Source: Arthrobacter jinronghuae | GTDB lineage: Bacteria > Actinomycetota > Actinomycetes > Actinomycetales > Micrococcaceae | DNA length: 64,000 nucleotides | Assembly (NCBI RefSeq): GCF_025244825.1 | Contig: NZ_CP104263.1 | Location: forward strand, 930,001 to 994,000 | Direction of reading: 5' to 3' | Shown here: positions 9,356 through 17,503 of the stretch, in pieces | Position numbering within the stretch: position 1 is the first letter of the stretch | Layout of the letters: every line of letters begins with the position of its first letter | Notes under the pieces: generated by a model | The model's database searches: none | Told to the model about the DNA's origin: nothing | The model's input: the letters and a program-made list of their open reading frames with translations, nothing else | Translations under genes and position numbers: made by a program

Positions 9356-10329
9356 CAGGCCAGGAAGACAACCGCGCCGAAGGCATGCGGGTTGCAGCCA
9401 TCGACTGCGGCACCAACTCCATCCGGCTCCTCATCGCGGACATCACCCGGGACGATCACGGCGCAGCCCAGCTCACCGACGTCGTACGCCTGATGCGGGT
9501 TAACCGGCTGGGACAGGGCGTGGATGCCACCGGACGGCTGGCCCCGGAAGCGTTGGAACGCACCTTTGCAGCGGCGGATGAGTACGCTGCCCTGATCCGT
9601 GAGCATGGTGCCTCCCGTATCCGGTTCGTTGCCACCTCCGCCAGCCGCGACGCCGAAAACCGGCAGGAATTCGTCGACGGAATCCGCGAACGCCTCGGCG
9701 TTGAACCCGAAGTGATCAGCGGAGACGAGGAAGCGGCGCTTTCGTTCGCCGGTGCGGCAAGCGTGTTCGCCGGCGGGAACGGCGCCAAGACACTCGTGGT
9801 GGACCTGGGCGGCGGCAGTACCGAGTTCGTCCTCGGTGACGGCTCCGGCGTCCTGGCGGCGAAGAGCACCAACATGGGCTGCGTGCGCTTCACCGAACGG
9901 TACCTGCTGTCGGATCCGCCTACCGAAGCGGAAATCGCGTCAGCACGCACCGACATCCTGGACATGATTGCTTCCGCACTGGTCAGTGTGCCGCTGGCCG
10001 AAGCCGACCGGCTGGTGGGGGTGGCCGGGACCATCACCACTGTCACCGCCGCGGCCTTGGGCTTGGCCGAGTACTCTCCCGAGGCCATACACGGGGCTGA
10101 GCTGAGCCGGGAGCGGATTGACGAGACAGCCGACGCCCTGCTGCGGCGGGACCGTGCCGGGCGGGCAGCACTGCCGTACATGCATCCGGGCCGCGTGGAC
10201 GTTATCGGGGCCGGCGCGCTGATCTGGCGCACCATCGTGGACCGCATCGACGAACTGACCGACGGCCGCGTGGCCACGGCGTTCGCCAGCGAACACGACA
10301 TCCTTGACGGCATTGCGCTGAGCGCGTGA
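9352..10329 (+). CDS. Ppx/GppA exopolyphosphatase family protein
   Basis: A 325-residue member of the ASKHA phosphatase fold, acting on polyphosphate and/or pppGpp. The first phosphate-binding motif AIDCGTNSIRLLI is at residues 16-28 and the second, VVDLGGGSTEFVL, at 149-161; the catalytic Glu lies in the SGDEEAALSF segment. The protein is the short actinobacterial type lacking the C-terminal HD-like domain of E. coli Ppx. The GTG start overlaps the DUF501 stop and its own TGA overlaps the GTG of the next gene. Whether it prefers polyphosphate or pppGpp cannot be read from the sequence. Confidence 0.92.
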   Translation: MTGQEDNRAEGMRVAAIDCGTNSIRLLIADITRDDHGAAQLTDVVRLMRVNRLGQGVDATGRLAPEALERTFAAADEYAALIREHGASRIRFVATSASRDAENRQEFVDGIRERLGVEPEVISGDEEAALSFAGAASVFAGGNGAKTLVVDLGGGSTEFVLGDGSGVLAAKSTNMGCVRFTERYLLSDPPTEAEIASARTDILDMIASALVSVPLAEADRLVGVAGTITTVTAAALGLAEYSPEAIHGAELSRERIDETADALLRRDRAGRAALPYMHPGRVDVIGAGALIWRTIVDRIDELTDGRVATAFASEHDILDGIALSA

Positions 10330-11735
10330 GGGCAACGGGAACCGCCCCCGGCCGCCGCCGGGGAGGCGCCGCACGCCTCAGGACCGCCGCCGCAGCGCTC
10401 TGCGCAGCAGTGGCGGTGCCGCTGCTGGCACCTGCTCCGGCACAGGCCGATGAATGGCGGGACAAACAGTATTGGCTCGCCGACTACGGTGTGACCGAGG
10501 CCTGGAAGACCACCAAGGGTGCCGGAGTGAAGGTGGCCGTCATCGATACCGGCGTCGATGCAACTCACCCTGACCTGGCCGGTGCCGTCGTCGGAGGGTT
10601 CGATGCATCAGGCGCGGGCGATCCGCAGGGTGCCAGGGGCCTCGGCAGCACGCCCGGGCACGGAACGCTGGTGGCGACACTGCTGGCCGGCCGGGGCCAC
10701 GAGAAACCCCCGGAGGACAAGGAAGCCGGCGAAGGGGACGAAAAGGAAGGCGAGGACAAGGACAAGCCGGCGGACCGCCCCGACGGCATCATCGGCGTTG
10801 CCCCCGAGGCGGAGATCCTCGCTGTCTCCACCTGGATCGGCGGAACGAATCCCGGCGGAGTTCCGATTGACACGCAGATCCCCGCCGCCGTCCGCTGGGC
10901 CGTGGATAACGGCGCCCAGGTCATCAACATGTCCCTCGGCAGTACCTCGACCGCCTGGCCGGAAAGCTGGGACGACGCGTTCCTTTACGCCGAGCAGAAT
11001 GACGTGGTGGTTGTCGCAGCCGCAGGCAACCGCGGTGTCGGCATGGTCCAGGTGGGAGCACCTGCCACCATTCCCGGGGTCCTCACCGTGGCCGGACTGA
11101 ACCGGCAGGGCGAGGCCAGCCAGAACTCGTCCTCCGAAGGCATCAGCATTGGTGTTGCCGCTCCTGCCGAAGACCTGATCGGGGGGATGCCCGGGGACAC
11201 ATCCCGGTATGCGAAATGGGAAGGCACCTCCGGGGCGGCGCCGCTGGTGTCCGGTGTTGCTGCACTGATCCGTGCTGCATACCCGGAAATGAGCGCGGCA
11301 GATGTGGTCAACCGGATCGTCAGCACCGCGCGGGACGCCGGGGACCCGGGGACGGACACTATTTACGGCTACGGGATCCTGGACGCCAATGCCGCAGTGA
11401 ATGCCGATGTTCCCTCGGTCACCAGCAACCCGCTGGGAACCATTGCCGAGTGGATCCGCGTGCACCGGCGGGTGGCGGATGAGTCGCCCGGCGCTGCGGA
11501 TATTCCCGCCCCCTCGGTCCCGGACCTGCCGGAGCCCGCCGTCCCGGTGGCGCAGGAGCCGGCTGCTGCGAACGGCAACCTACCCGCCGTCGTCGTACTT
11601 GGTTTCGGCGGGCTCCTGGTGGCCCTGCTGGTGGCCGGCACGGTGCATGTGACTCACGTTCGGCGCCGCGGGACAACGGCCGGCGGGACGCAGGCGACCG
11701 AAACGGGCTCCCTGGATGAAGCGGGAGTCCGGTAG
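10326..11735 (+). CDS. Membrane-anchored S8 subtilisin-like serine protease (mycosin-like)
   Basis: A 469-residue secreted protease with a basic N terminus and signal peptide (to about residue 41, APAQA), a subtilase domain and a C-terminal membrane anchor near 420-440 followed by a basic tail, the layout of mycosins. The catalytic triad is D74 (VIDTGVD), H112 (GHGT) and S302 (GTSGAAP), with oxyanion N235 (AAGNRG). An acidic/lysine-rich insertion (about 125-152) follows the His motif. Mycosins process or license type VII secretion, but no ESX gene is in this window, so that role is only a possibility. GTG start overlaps the ppx stop by four bases. Confidence 0.9.
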   Translation: MRATGTAPGRRRGGAARLRTAAAALCAAVAVPLLAPAPAQADEWRDKQYWLADYGVTEAWKTTKGAGVKVAVIDTGVDATHPDLAGAVVGGFDASGAGDPQGARGLGSTPGHGTLVATLLAGRGHEKPPEDKEAGEGDEKEGEDKDKPADRPDGIIGVAPEAEILAVSTWIGGTNPGGVPIDTQIPAAVRWAVDNGAQVINMSLGSTSTAWPESWDDAFLYAEQNDVVVVAAAGNRGVGMVQVGAPATIPGVLTVAGLNRQGEASQNSSSEGISIGVAAPAEDLIGGMPGDTSRYAKWEGTSGAAPLVSGVAALIRAAYPEMSAADVVNRIVSTARDAGDPGTDTIYGYGILDANAAVNADVPSVTSNPLGTIAEWIRVHRRVADESPGAADIPAPSVPDLPEPAVPVAQEPAAANGNLPAVVVLGFGGLLVALLVAGTVHVTHVRRRGTTAGGTQATETGSLDEAGVR

Positions 11736-11767
11736 CGAAACGCCCTGTTCGCGGTTTGTCAAATGGT

Positions 11768-11785
11768 TCGTGAAAGCTTTCACAA
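11768..11785 (+). promoter_or_regulatory. Rex-type redox operator upstream of ndh
   Basis: TCGTGAAAGCTTTCACAA matches the Rex consensus TTGTGAA-N4-TTCACAA with a single mismatch (C for the second T) and contains a perfect 14-bp palindrome at 11770-11783. It covers the expected -35 region of the ndh promoter, as suits an NADH-responsive repressor. Rex control of NADH dehydrogenase genes is established in Streptomyces; here it is inferred from the site. Confidence 0.75.
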
Positions 11786-11792
11786 ACTCAGG

Positions 11793-11798
11793 TAGGAT
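11793..11798 (+). promoter_or_regulatory. Leaderless-type -10 box TAGGAT for ndh
   Basis: TAGGAT ends six bases before the ndh ATG; no ribosome-binding sequence lies between. The Rex-type dyad sits immediately upstream. Confidence 0.6.
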
Positions 11799-11804
11799 TG
11801 GGGC

Positions 11805-13190
11805 ATGGCATCGAACAAGCAGTTTTCTGATCGTCCCCGCGTTCTGGTGGTCGGCGGTGGTTACGTCGGTCTGTACGTGGCCAAAGACCTCCAGAAGAAG
11901 GTAAAGGAACAGGGAGGGATTGTTACGGTAGTGGATCCGCTGCCGTACATGACCTACCAGCCTTTCCTTCCCGAGGTTGCCGCAGGCACCATTGAAGCCC
12001 GCGACGCCGTTGTGTCCCACCGCATGCACTTGAAGCAGACCGAGCTGATCAACGGCAAGGTGACTTCCATCAACCATGCCGCCCGCACCGCGACCATTGA
12101 GCCGGGCGACGGCAGTGAGCCGTTCGAGCTGCCGTACCAGGATGTTGTCGTAGCGGCAGGCTCGATCACCCGCACCTTCCCGATCCCGGGCCTCGCCGAG
12201 GCCGGCATCGGAATGAAGAGCATTGAAGAAGCAATGGCCACCCGGAACCACGTGCTCGAGCGCATTGAAACCGCATCGCTCATGCCCGTTGGCCCGGAAC
12301 GCGAACGTGCGCTGACCTTCGTCGTCGTCGGCGGCGGCTTTGCCGGCATCGAAACCCTGACCGAGCTCGAAGACATGGCCCGCGACGCGGTCCGTATCAA
12401 TGACCGGCTTCGCCGCGAAGACCTCCGCTTCGTCCTGATCGAGGCCATGGGCCGGGTTATGCCCGAGGTCAAGCCGGACCAGGCCGAGTGGGTTGTCTCC
12501 AGCATGCGTGAGCGCGGCATCGAGGTCCTGCTGAACACGTCGCTGGCGTCCGCAGAAGGCGGCCTCCTCAAGCTGATCAACATGGCGGACAAGTCCCCGG
12601 CCGGCGAGTTCGGTGCTGACACCCTGATCTGGACCGCCGGTGTGCAGGCGAACCCGATGGTCCGCGCCACCGACTTCCCGGTGGATGAGCGCGGCCGTGT
12701 CCGCGCCAACGCCGAACTGCGCATCACCGGCGACGACGGCCCCATCGACGGCGCCTGGGCTGCCGGCGACGTCTCCGCGGTTCCGGATCTTTCCGGCGGC
12801 GGAGTAGGCGGCTTCTGCGTCCCGAACGCACAGCATGCCGTCCGTCAGGCGAAGCTGCTGGCCAAGAACATCATGGCCGCCCGCTACGGCGTCGGCACCG
12901 TGGAAGAGTACAACCACAAGAGCCTGGGTGCTGTTGCAGGCCTTGGCCAGTACAAGGGTGTCGCCAACATCATGGGCTTCGGCCTGAAGGGCTTCCCGGC
13001 CTGGCTGGCGCACCGTGGCTACCACGGCCTGGCCATGCCGATGTTCGAGCGCAAGTTCCGCGTCATCTCGGGCTGGCTGCTGAACGTGAGCTACGGCCGC
13101 GACCTGACGTCGCTGCGCAACCTGGAAGATCCGCGCCGCGGCTTCGAGGAAGCAGCAACGCCGGCTAAGAAGCCGGCCGTGAAGGCCTAG
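11805..13190 (+). CDS. ndh: Type II NADH dehydrogenase (NDH-2)
   Basis: A 461-residue single-subunit, non-proton-pumping NADH:quinone oxidoreductase on the inner membrane face. The FAD Rossmann motif VVGGGYVGL is at residues 15-23 and the NAD motif VVVGGGFAGIE at 173-183; GAWAAGDVSAVPD is the FAD ribityl-binding segment. The C-terminal amphipathic region (FPAWLAHRGYH and following helix) anchors it peripherally. Start ATG lies six bases after a TAGGAT box. With the Rex operator overlapping its promoter, expression should rise when the NADH/NAD ratio is high. A long terminator follows. Confidence 0.95.
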   Translation: MASNKQFSDRPRVLVVGGGYVGLYVAKDLQKKVKEQGGIVTVVDPLPYMTYQPFLPEVAAGTIEARDAVVSHRMHLKQTELINGKVTSINHAARTATIEPGDGSEPFELPYQDVVVAAGSITRTFPIPGLAEAGIGMKSIEEAMATRNHVLERIETASLMPVGPERERALTFVVVGGGFAGIETLTELEDMARDAVRINDRLRREDLRFVLIEAMGRVMPEVKPDQAEWVVSSMRERGIEVLLNTSLASAEGGLLKLINMADKSPAGEFGADTLIWTAGVQANPMVRATDFPVDERGRVRANAELRITGDDGPIDGAWAAGDVSAVPDLSGGGVGGFCVPNAQHAVRQAKLLAKNIMAARYGVGTVEEYNHKSLGAVAGLGQYKGVANIMGFGLKGFPAWLAHRGYHGLAMPMFERKFRVISGWLLNVSYGRDLTSLRNLEDPRRGFEEAATPAKKPAVKA

Positions 13191-13210
13191 TCTTCCGCAT
13201 TCGTTCACAG

Positions 13211-13252
13211 ACGACGACGGCGGCCCTCCAGCAGGAGGGCCGCCGTCGTCGT
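13211..13252 (+). terminator. Strong terminator after ndh
   Basis: A 19-bp perfect stem pairs 13211-13229 with 13234-13252 around AGCA, followed by GTTTCC. Confidence 0.85.
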
Positions 13253-13301
13253 GTTTCCTGCCGTACACGCGTTTCCAGTAGGCTTGGAAAGCAATCGCAG
13301 A

Positions 13302-13375
13302 GCCCCAGTAGCCCAATTGGCAGAGGCAACGGACTTAAAATCCGCGTGTTGTCGGTTCGAGTCCGACCTGGGGTA
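13302..13375 (+). tRNA. tRNA-Leu (anticodon UAA), short variable loop
   Basis: A 74-base cloverleaf with acceptor GCCCCAG/CTGGGGT, a three-pair D stem with the Leu-like GGCAGA loop, anticodon stem CGGA/TCCG around loop CTTAAAA (anticodon TAA), T arm GTCGG-TTCGAGT-CCGAC and discriminator A. The variable region is only about five bases (GTGTT), not the long arm expected of class II leucine tRNAs. CCA is not fully encoded. Confidence 0.88.
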
Positions 13376-13378
13376 CCC

Positions 13379-13942
13379 CTAGCCGCGTGACCGGTTGCGG
13401 TGGCGCAGCAGCAGTCCGCCGGCGAGCAGTCCGAGTATGACGACGGCTGCGATCGCCGGGAGTGCCAGATCCGAGGCGGTACGTTCCTCATCCACCGCGT
13501 CCGTGGCGGACGGCGAGGGGCTGGCGCTCCGGCTGGGACTCGGCGACGTCGTGCCGGTCGAAGAGTTCCCTCCGGTTCCGCCGACGGGTGTTCCACCCGT
13601 GCTGCCGGTGGAAGCCGGGGACGGCGGCATAGTGGACGGCGCGGCTTCCGGTGTGGCTTCCGGCGTGGGCTCCACGGGTGCGGCGGGCGCGGCCGGAACC
13701 GGAACGGCGGGAACCGCCTCGGAATAGTTGCCGGTGGACGGATCGTAGTGGCTTTCGCCCGGGTTGTAGGACGGCGCCGGCACAGCGGGGCTGTAGGTGC
13801 TTACGACGCACGTCTCGACCCCGTCGACGACGGCGGGAAGGTAGCCCGGCGCGCACTCCAGGGCCTGTGCCGGAGCAGCGGGCCCCATCAGGAGCAGCAC
13901 GGCAAGTGCGGAAGCGGCAGTGGACAGGCGCGGAATGTGCAT
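13379..13942 (-). CDS. Secreted Pro/Ser/Thr-rich protein with C-terminal membrane anchor
   Basis: A 187-residue protein of no recognised family. A signal peptide spans about 1-27 (cleavage after AQA). A short mature domain with two cysteines (C30, C45) and a Tyr/Pro-rich stretch precedes a long Pro/Ala/Ser/Thr/Gly linker, a membrane helix near 160-178 and a basic HRNRSRG end. This is the layout of a wall-spanning, membrane-anchored surface protein; there is no LPXTG motif. The upstream GGGGGAA sequence is a fair ribosome site for the ATG. The stop lies four bases from the tRNA-Leu 3' end on the opposite strand. Confidence 0.75.
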   Translation of the reverse strand: MHIPRLSTAASALAVLLLMGPAAPAQALECAPGYLPAVVDGVETCVVSTYSPAVPAPSYNPGESHYDPSTGNYSEAVPAVPVPAAPAAPVEPTPEATPEAAPSTMPPSPASTGSTGGTPVGGTGGNSSTGTTSPSPSRSASPSPSATDAVDEERTASDLALPAIAAVVILGLLAGGLLLRHRNRSRG

Positions 13943-14020
13943 TTTTCCCCCAAGATAACGGTTCTACGGCCATCGTATAGGGCTAATGCGCACTTCCCGG
14001 CAAGGGGATCAATGTTGGAA

Positions 14021-14046
14021 TGTGACGAGCGTTACAAGGCTGTAAC
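14021..14046 (+). promoter_or_regulatory. CRP/GlxR-like site and overlapping dyad upstream of livK
   Basis: TGTGA-CGAGCG-TTACA at 14021-14036 fits the CRP/GlxR consensus TGTGA-N6-TCACA with one mismatch. It overlaps a second perfect dyad, GTTACA (14031-14036) and TGTAAC (14041-14046). A TATATT -10 candidate lies at 14057-14062, so the sites would overlap the -35 region. Confidence 0.5.
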
Positions 14047-14152
14047 CGCAGCCTCTTATATTCGACACAATGATCTACTAGCTTTTCTTCTAATCAGGAA
14101 CACCTGGTATTTGCGTCAAAGGCACCCGCCTTTCGATCGGGGAGAAACTTTT

Positions 14153-15544
14153 ATGACTGCACTACGCACTGCCAGCGGTTTTGGCACGGGCACGGGATAC
14201 GCCCGCACCGCCAAGATCGCCGCCCTTGGGCTGGGCCTCGCAATGTTCGCCAGCGGCTGCAGCGGCGGCAGCGGGGAATCGTCTGCTGAAGAAACATCCG
14301 CAGAGACCGAAACCGCCGCTGCCTCGGTTCTGTCCTGCCCGGAAAGCCAGGGGGGAACCGGGGAAGACCCGGGCGCCAAGGGCGATCCCGCGGCCGTCCC
14401 CGCCTCCACCGGAACCACCGACGCACCGCTGAAGATCGGCACGCTGCTGCCCACCACGGGTTCCCTCGCGTACCTCGGCCCGCCGGAAATTGCCGGCACC
14501 AACCTGGCAGTTGAGGAAATCAATGCGGCCGGCGGCGTCCTCGGCAAGGACATCGAAATTGTCCACCGCGATTCCGGCGACACCACCACGGATATCGCCA
14601 CCCAGTCGGTAAACGACCTGCTCAGCCAGGGCGTCAGCGCCATTGTGGGTGCAGCGTCCTCGGGCGTCTCCAAAACAGTGATCGGCAACATCACCGGCGC
14701 CGGCGTCATCCAGTTCTCCCCGGCCAACACCTCACCGGACTTCACCACTTGGGATGACAACGGACTGTACTGGCGGACCGCTCCCTCGGATCTCCTGCAG
14801 GGACGCATCCTGGGCAACTACATCATGTCCTGTGGCGCGCAGACCGTGGGCATGATCGTGCTTAACGACGCCTACGGCACGGGGCTGCAGAGCAACGTGA
14901 AGACCTCGGTTGAATCCGCCGGCGGCCAGGTGGTGGCCGAGGAGATGTTCAATGAGGGCGACTCCCAGTTCAGCAGCCAGGTGGACTCCGTTGTGGCAGC
15001 AAAGCCGGACGCCATCGTGGTGATCAGCTTTGACCAGGCCAAGAGCATCGTGCCGCTGCTGACGGCCAAGGGTGTCGACGCCAGCCAGTTGTTCTTTGTG
15101 GACGGCAATACGTCGGACTACAGCAAGGACCTGGACGCCGGAACCCTTGAAGGGGCGCAGGGAACCATTCCCGGAACCTTCGCATCGGAAAACTTCAAGG
15201 AGTCCCTGCTTGGAGTCGATCCGGCGCTGAAGGACTGGTCCTACGCGGGTGAAAGCTACGACGCCGTCACCCTCTTGGCGCTTGCGTCCGAGGCCGCGGG
15301 CAGCACCGATGGCAAGGCCATAGCCGCCCAGCTGGAGAGCGTGTCCGGCGAGGGCGAGAAATGCTACGACTTTGCCGGCTGCGTGACCATCCTGCGCGGC
15401 GGCGGAGACATCGATTATGACGGCTACTCCGGACCGATCACGTTCGATGCGAACGGAGACCCCACGGAAGCCTTCATCGGTATCTACCAGTACGACGCTG
15501 ATAACGTGCCGCAGCCGAGCCGCTCCGAAGCGGGCAAACTGTAA
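14153..15544 (+). CDS. livK: Branched-chain amino acid ABC transporter substrate-binding lipoprotein
   Basis: A 463-residue periplasmic-binding-type lipoprotein of the Leu/Ile/Val-binding family (Peripla_BP_6). A signal peptide ends in lipobox FASGC with lipidated C36, followed by a Gly/Ser/Glu-rich linker and the binding domain beginning near LKIGTLLPTTGSLAYLGPPE, with EINAAGGVLGKDIEIVHRD and the ligand-loop VGAASSGVSK. ATG at 14153 has GGGGAG at 14139-14144. It converges with livHMGF on the other strand and should supply substrate to that permease; the exact ligand (Leu/Ile/Val, or urea or other amides) is not certain from sequence. Confidence 0.92.
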   Translation: MTALRTASGFGTGTGYARTAKIAALGLGLAMFASGCSGGSGESSAEETSAETETAAASVLSCPESQGGTGEDPGAKGDPAAVPASTGTTDAPLKIGTLLPTTGSLAYLGPPEIAGTNLAVEEINAAGGVLGKDIEIVHRDSGDTTTDIATQSVNDLLSQGVSAIVGAASSGVSKTVIGNITGAGVIQFSPANTSPDFTTWDDNGLYWRTAPSDLLQGRILGNYIMSCGAQTVGMIVLNDAYGTGLQSNVKTSVESAGGQVVAEEMFNEGDSQFSSQVDSVVAAKPDAIVVISFDQAKSIVPLLTAKGVDASQLFFVDGNTSDYSKDLDAGTLEGAQGTIPGTFASENFKESLLGVDPALKDWSYAGESYDAVTLLALASEAAGSTDGKAIAAQLESVSGEGEKCYDFAGCVTILRGGGDIDYDGYSGPITFDANGDPTEAFIGIYQYDADNVPQPSRSEAGKL

Positions 15545-15555
15545 CTGAAGCAGAA

Positions 15556-15605
15556 CAGCAAGGAAGAAGCCCCCGCCGGTTCCGGCGGGGGCTTCTTCCT
15601 TGCTG
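15556..15605 (+). terminator. Bidirectional 24-bp terminator between livK and livF
   Basis: A perfect 24-bp stem pairs 15556-15579 with 15582-15605 with a two-base loop; both ends are pyrimidine or purine rich (CTTCTTCCTTG / CAAGGAAGAAG), so it can serve both convergent genes. Confidence 0.85.
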
Positions 15606-15683
15606 CTGACTGTCCTCTGATGATGCCTCCCAGAGGCGCGGAGTCTTCCGCCGCCCCTGGGCCCCTCCTTGGGCCGGGAAGGA

Positions 15684-16430
15684 CTAGGCCGTCTCTGCCA
15701 AGGTGCCCAGGTAGAGCTGGATGACCTTTGGATCCTTCATGAGTTCGCGCCCGGTACCGGTGTAGGCGTCCCGGCCCTGGTCCAGCACGTACGCCCGGTC
15801 ACAGATCTGCAGGCAGCGGCGGGCATTCTGTTCCACCATGATCACGGAGACTCCTGCCCGGTTGATCTCATGCACCCGCAGGAACGCCTCGTCCTGCTTG
15901 ACGGGGGAGAGCCCGGCGGAGGGTTCGTCCAGCAGCAGCACGGCGGGATCCATCATCAGGGCACGGCCCATGGCGACCATCTGGCGTTCACCGCCGGACA
16001 GGGAACCCGCCCGCTGGGCCCGGCGCTTGGCCAGTTCGGGGAACACGCCGGCCACAAAATCGAAGCGTTCCCGAAAGGTCCTGGGCGCCTGGTAGACGCC
16101 CATCTGCAGGTTCTCCTCGATGGTCAGGGAAGGGAAGACGTTGTTGTTCTGCGGAACGAATCCCACACCCCGGCTGACGAGCTTGTTGGCCTTGAGCCCG
16201 GTGAGGTCCTGGCCGCGGACCACTACGGTCCCGGAATGCACCTTGACCAGGCCGAACATCGCCTTGAGCAGGGTGGACTTGCCGGCACCGTTGGGTCCGA
16301 TGATTCCGATCAGCTCTCCCCGGCGGGCTTCGATGCTGCAGCCGTTGAGGATGTTCACCCCGGGGATGTACCCCGCCACGAGGTCGGTCACCTTGACAAC
16401 CGAGTCGCCGTCGAATGCCTCCGCGCTCAT
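15684..16430 (-). CDS. livF: Branched-chain amino acid ABC transporter ATP-binding protein LivF
   Basis: A 248-residue ABC ATPase. Walker A GPNGAGKS is at residues 45-52, the signature LSGGERQMVAMGRAL and Walker B VLLLDEPSAGLSP are intact, and the H-loop region is SVIMVEQNAR, typical of LivF. Four bases overlap with livG (ATGA). It is the last gene of the livHMGF operon and would hydrolyse ATP together with LivG to drive uptake of branched-chain amino acids bound by LivK. The gene runs towards the shared terminator at 15556-15605. Confidence 0.95.
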   Translation of the reverse strand: MSAEAFDGDSVVKVTDLVAGYIPGVNILNGCSIEARRGELIGIIGPNGAGKSTLLKAMFGLVKVHSGTVVVRGQDLTGLKANKLVSRGVGFVPQNNNVFPSLTIEENLQMGVYQAPRTFRERFDFVAGVFPELAKRRAQRAGSLSGGERQMVAMGRALMMDPAVLLLDEPSAGLSPVKQDEAFLRVHEINRAGVSVIMVEQNARRCLQICDRAYVLDQGRDAYTGTGRELMKDPKVIQLYLGTLAETA

Positions 16431-17503
16431 GCCTGGTCCTTCCGTTCGTCGTGGCGCCGGGCCGATGCCCCGGCAGATTGGACGGCGGGTTCGGTTCCCA
16501 CCGATGACTCGGCGTCCTGCTCCAGCTCCGCTTCGAGCTTTTCGAAACCCTCCGAATCGGCGAGGTCCACGTCGTGATGGGCGCCCAGGTAGGCGTCGAT
16601 CACGGCCTGGTCCTTCATGACCTCGGAAGGCGGTCCCTCGGCCACCACCTTGCCTTCGGCCATGACCACCACCCAGTCGGCAATGTGGCGGACCATGTGC
16701 ATGTCGTGCTCGACGAACAGGACGGTCATGCCCTCGGCCTTTAGGTTCTTGATGTGGTCCAGCAGGGACTGGGTCAGCGCAGGGTTCACGCCGGCCATGG
16801 GCTCATCCAGCATGACCAGTTTGGGGCGGACCATCAGGGCCCGGGCCATCTCCAGCAGCTTGCGCTGGCCGCCGGAGAGAGACGCTGCATAGTCGCTCCG
16901 CTTGGTGTCCAGCTTGAACTTGGCCAGCAGGACGTCGGCCTGCTCGGTAATCTCCTTTTCCCGCTGGCGCCACAGCGGAGGCAGGAGCGCCCGTCTGAGG
17001 GATTCCCCCGGCTGGGCTGTGGCACCCAGGCGCATGTTCTCCAAGACGGTCAGCTTGCCCATGACCTTGGTCAGCTGGAATGTGCGGACCATGCCGAGGC
17101 GTGCCACCTTGTAGGCGGAAACCCCGGCCAGGTCTTTGCCCTCGAACTGCCAGGCGCCCGACTGGGGCGTGTCGAAGCCGGTCAGCAGGTTGAAAAGAGT
17201 CGTTTTCCCGGCACCGTTGGGGCCGATCAGTGCGGTGATCTTATGCCGCGGAATCTCCACGTGCTCCACATCCACGGCGTTGATTCCGCCGTAGGTCCGG
17301 GTGACGTTTTCCGCCACCAGGATCGGATCCCGCTTGGCACATCCCGGGCCGATCTCACCTTGTGCGATGGGACGGGTGTCGTCCATGTATTCGTTGTCCG
17401 CCGGGGTGACGGGACGGGCGTGGGATGCTTCCGCTTCCGTACCGGCTGCGTGCGCCCCTGAGGCGCGCGCTTCCGCCCGGGGCTCGTCTGCTTTGTGGCT
17501 CAT
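16427..17503 (-). CDS. livG: Branched-chain amino acid ABC transporter ATP-binding protein LivG
   Basis: A 358-residue ABC ATPase, longer than the usual 255-280. Walker A GPNGAGKT is at residues 94-101, the signature is LSGGQRKLLEMARAL, Walker B is LVMLDEPMAGVNP, and FVEHDMHMVRHIADWVVVM gives the H-loop. The extra residues are a charged N-terminal segment of about 55 and an acidic C-terminal tail of about 50. The start at 17503 overlaps the livM stop (ATGA); a later Met at residue 40 would remove most of the extension, so the N terminus is uncertain. Confidence 0.92.
   Translation of the reverse strand: MSHKADEPRAEARASGAHAAGTEAEASHARPVTPADNEYMDDTRPIAQGEIGPGCAKRDPILVAENVTRTYGGINAVDVEHVEIPRHKITALIGPNGAGKTTLFNLLTGFDTPQSGAWQFEGKDLAGVSAYKVARLGMVRTFQLTKVMGKLTVLENMRLGATAQPGESLRRALLPPLWRQREKEITEQADVLLAKFKLDTKRSDYAASLSGGQRKLLEMARALMVRPKLVMLDEPMAGVNPALTQSLLDHIKNLKAEGMTVLFVEHDMHMVRHIADWVVVMAEGKVVAEGPPSEVMKDQAVIDAYLGAHHDVDLADSEGFEKLEAELEQDAESSVGTEPAVQSAGASARRHDERKDQA

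Noticed and set aside
13400..14152. Upstream extension of the livK frame
   Set aside because: It runs antisense through the secreted protein gene; the lipoprotein signal begins at the ATG at 14153 behind GGGGAG.
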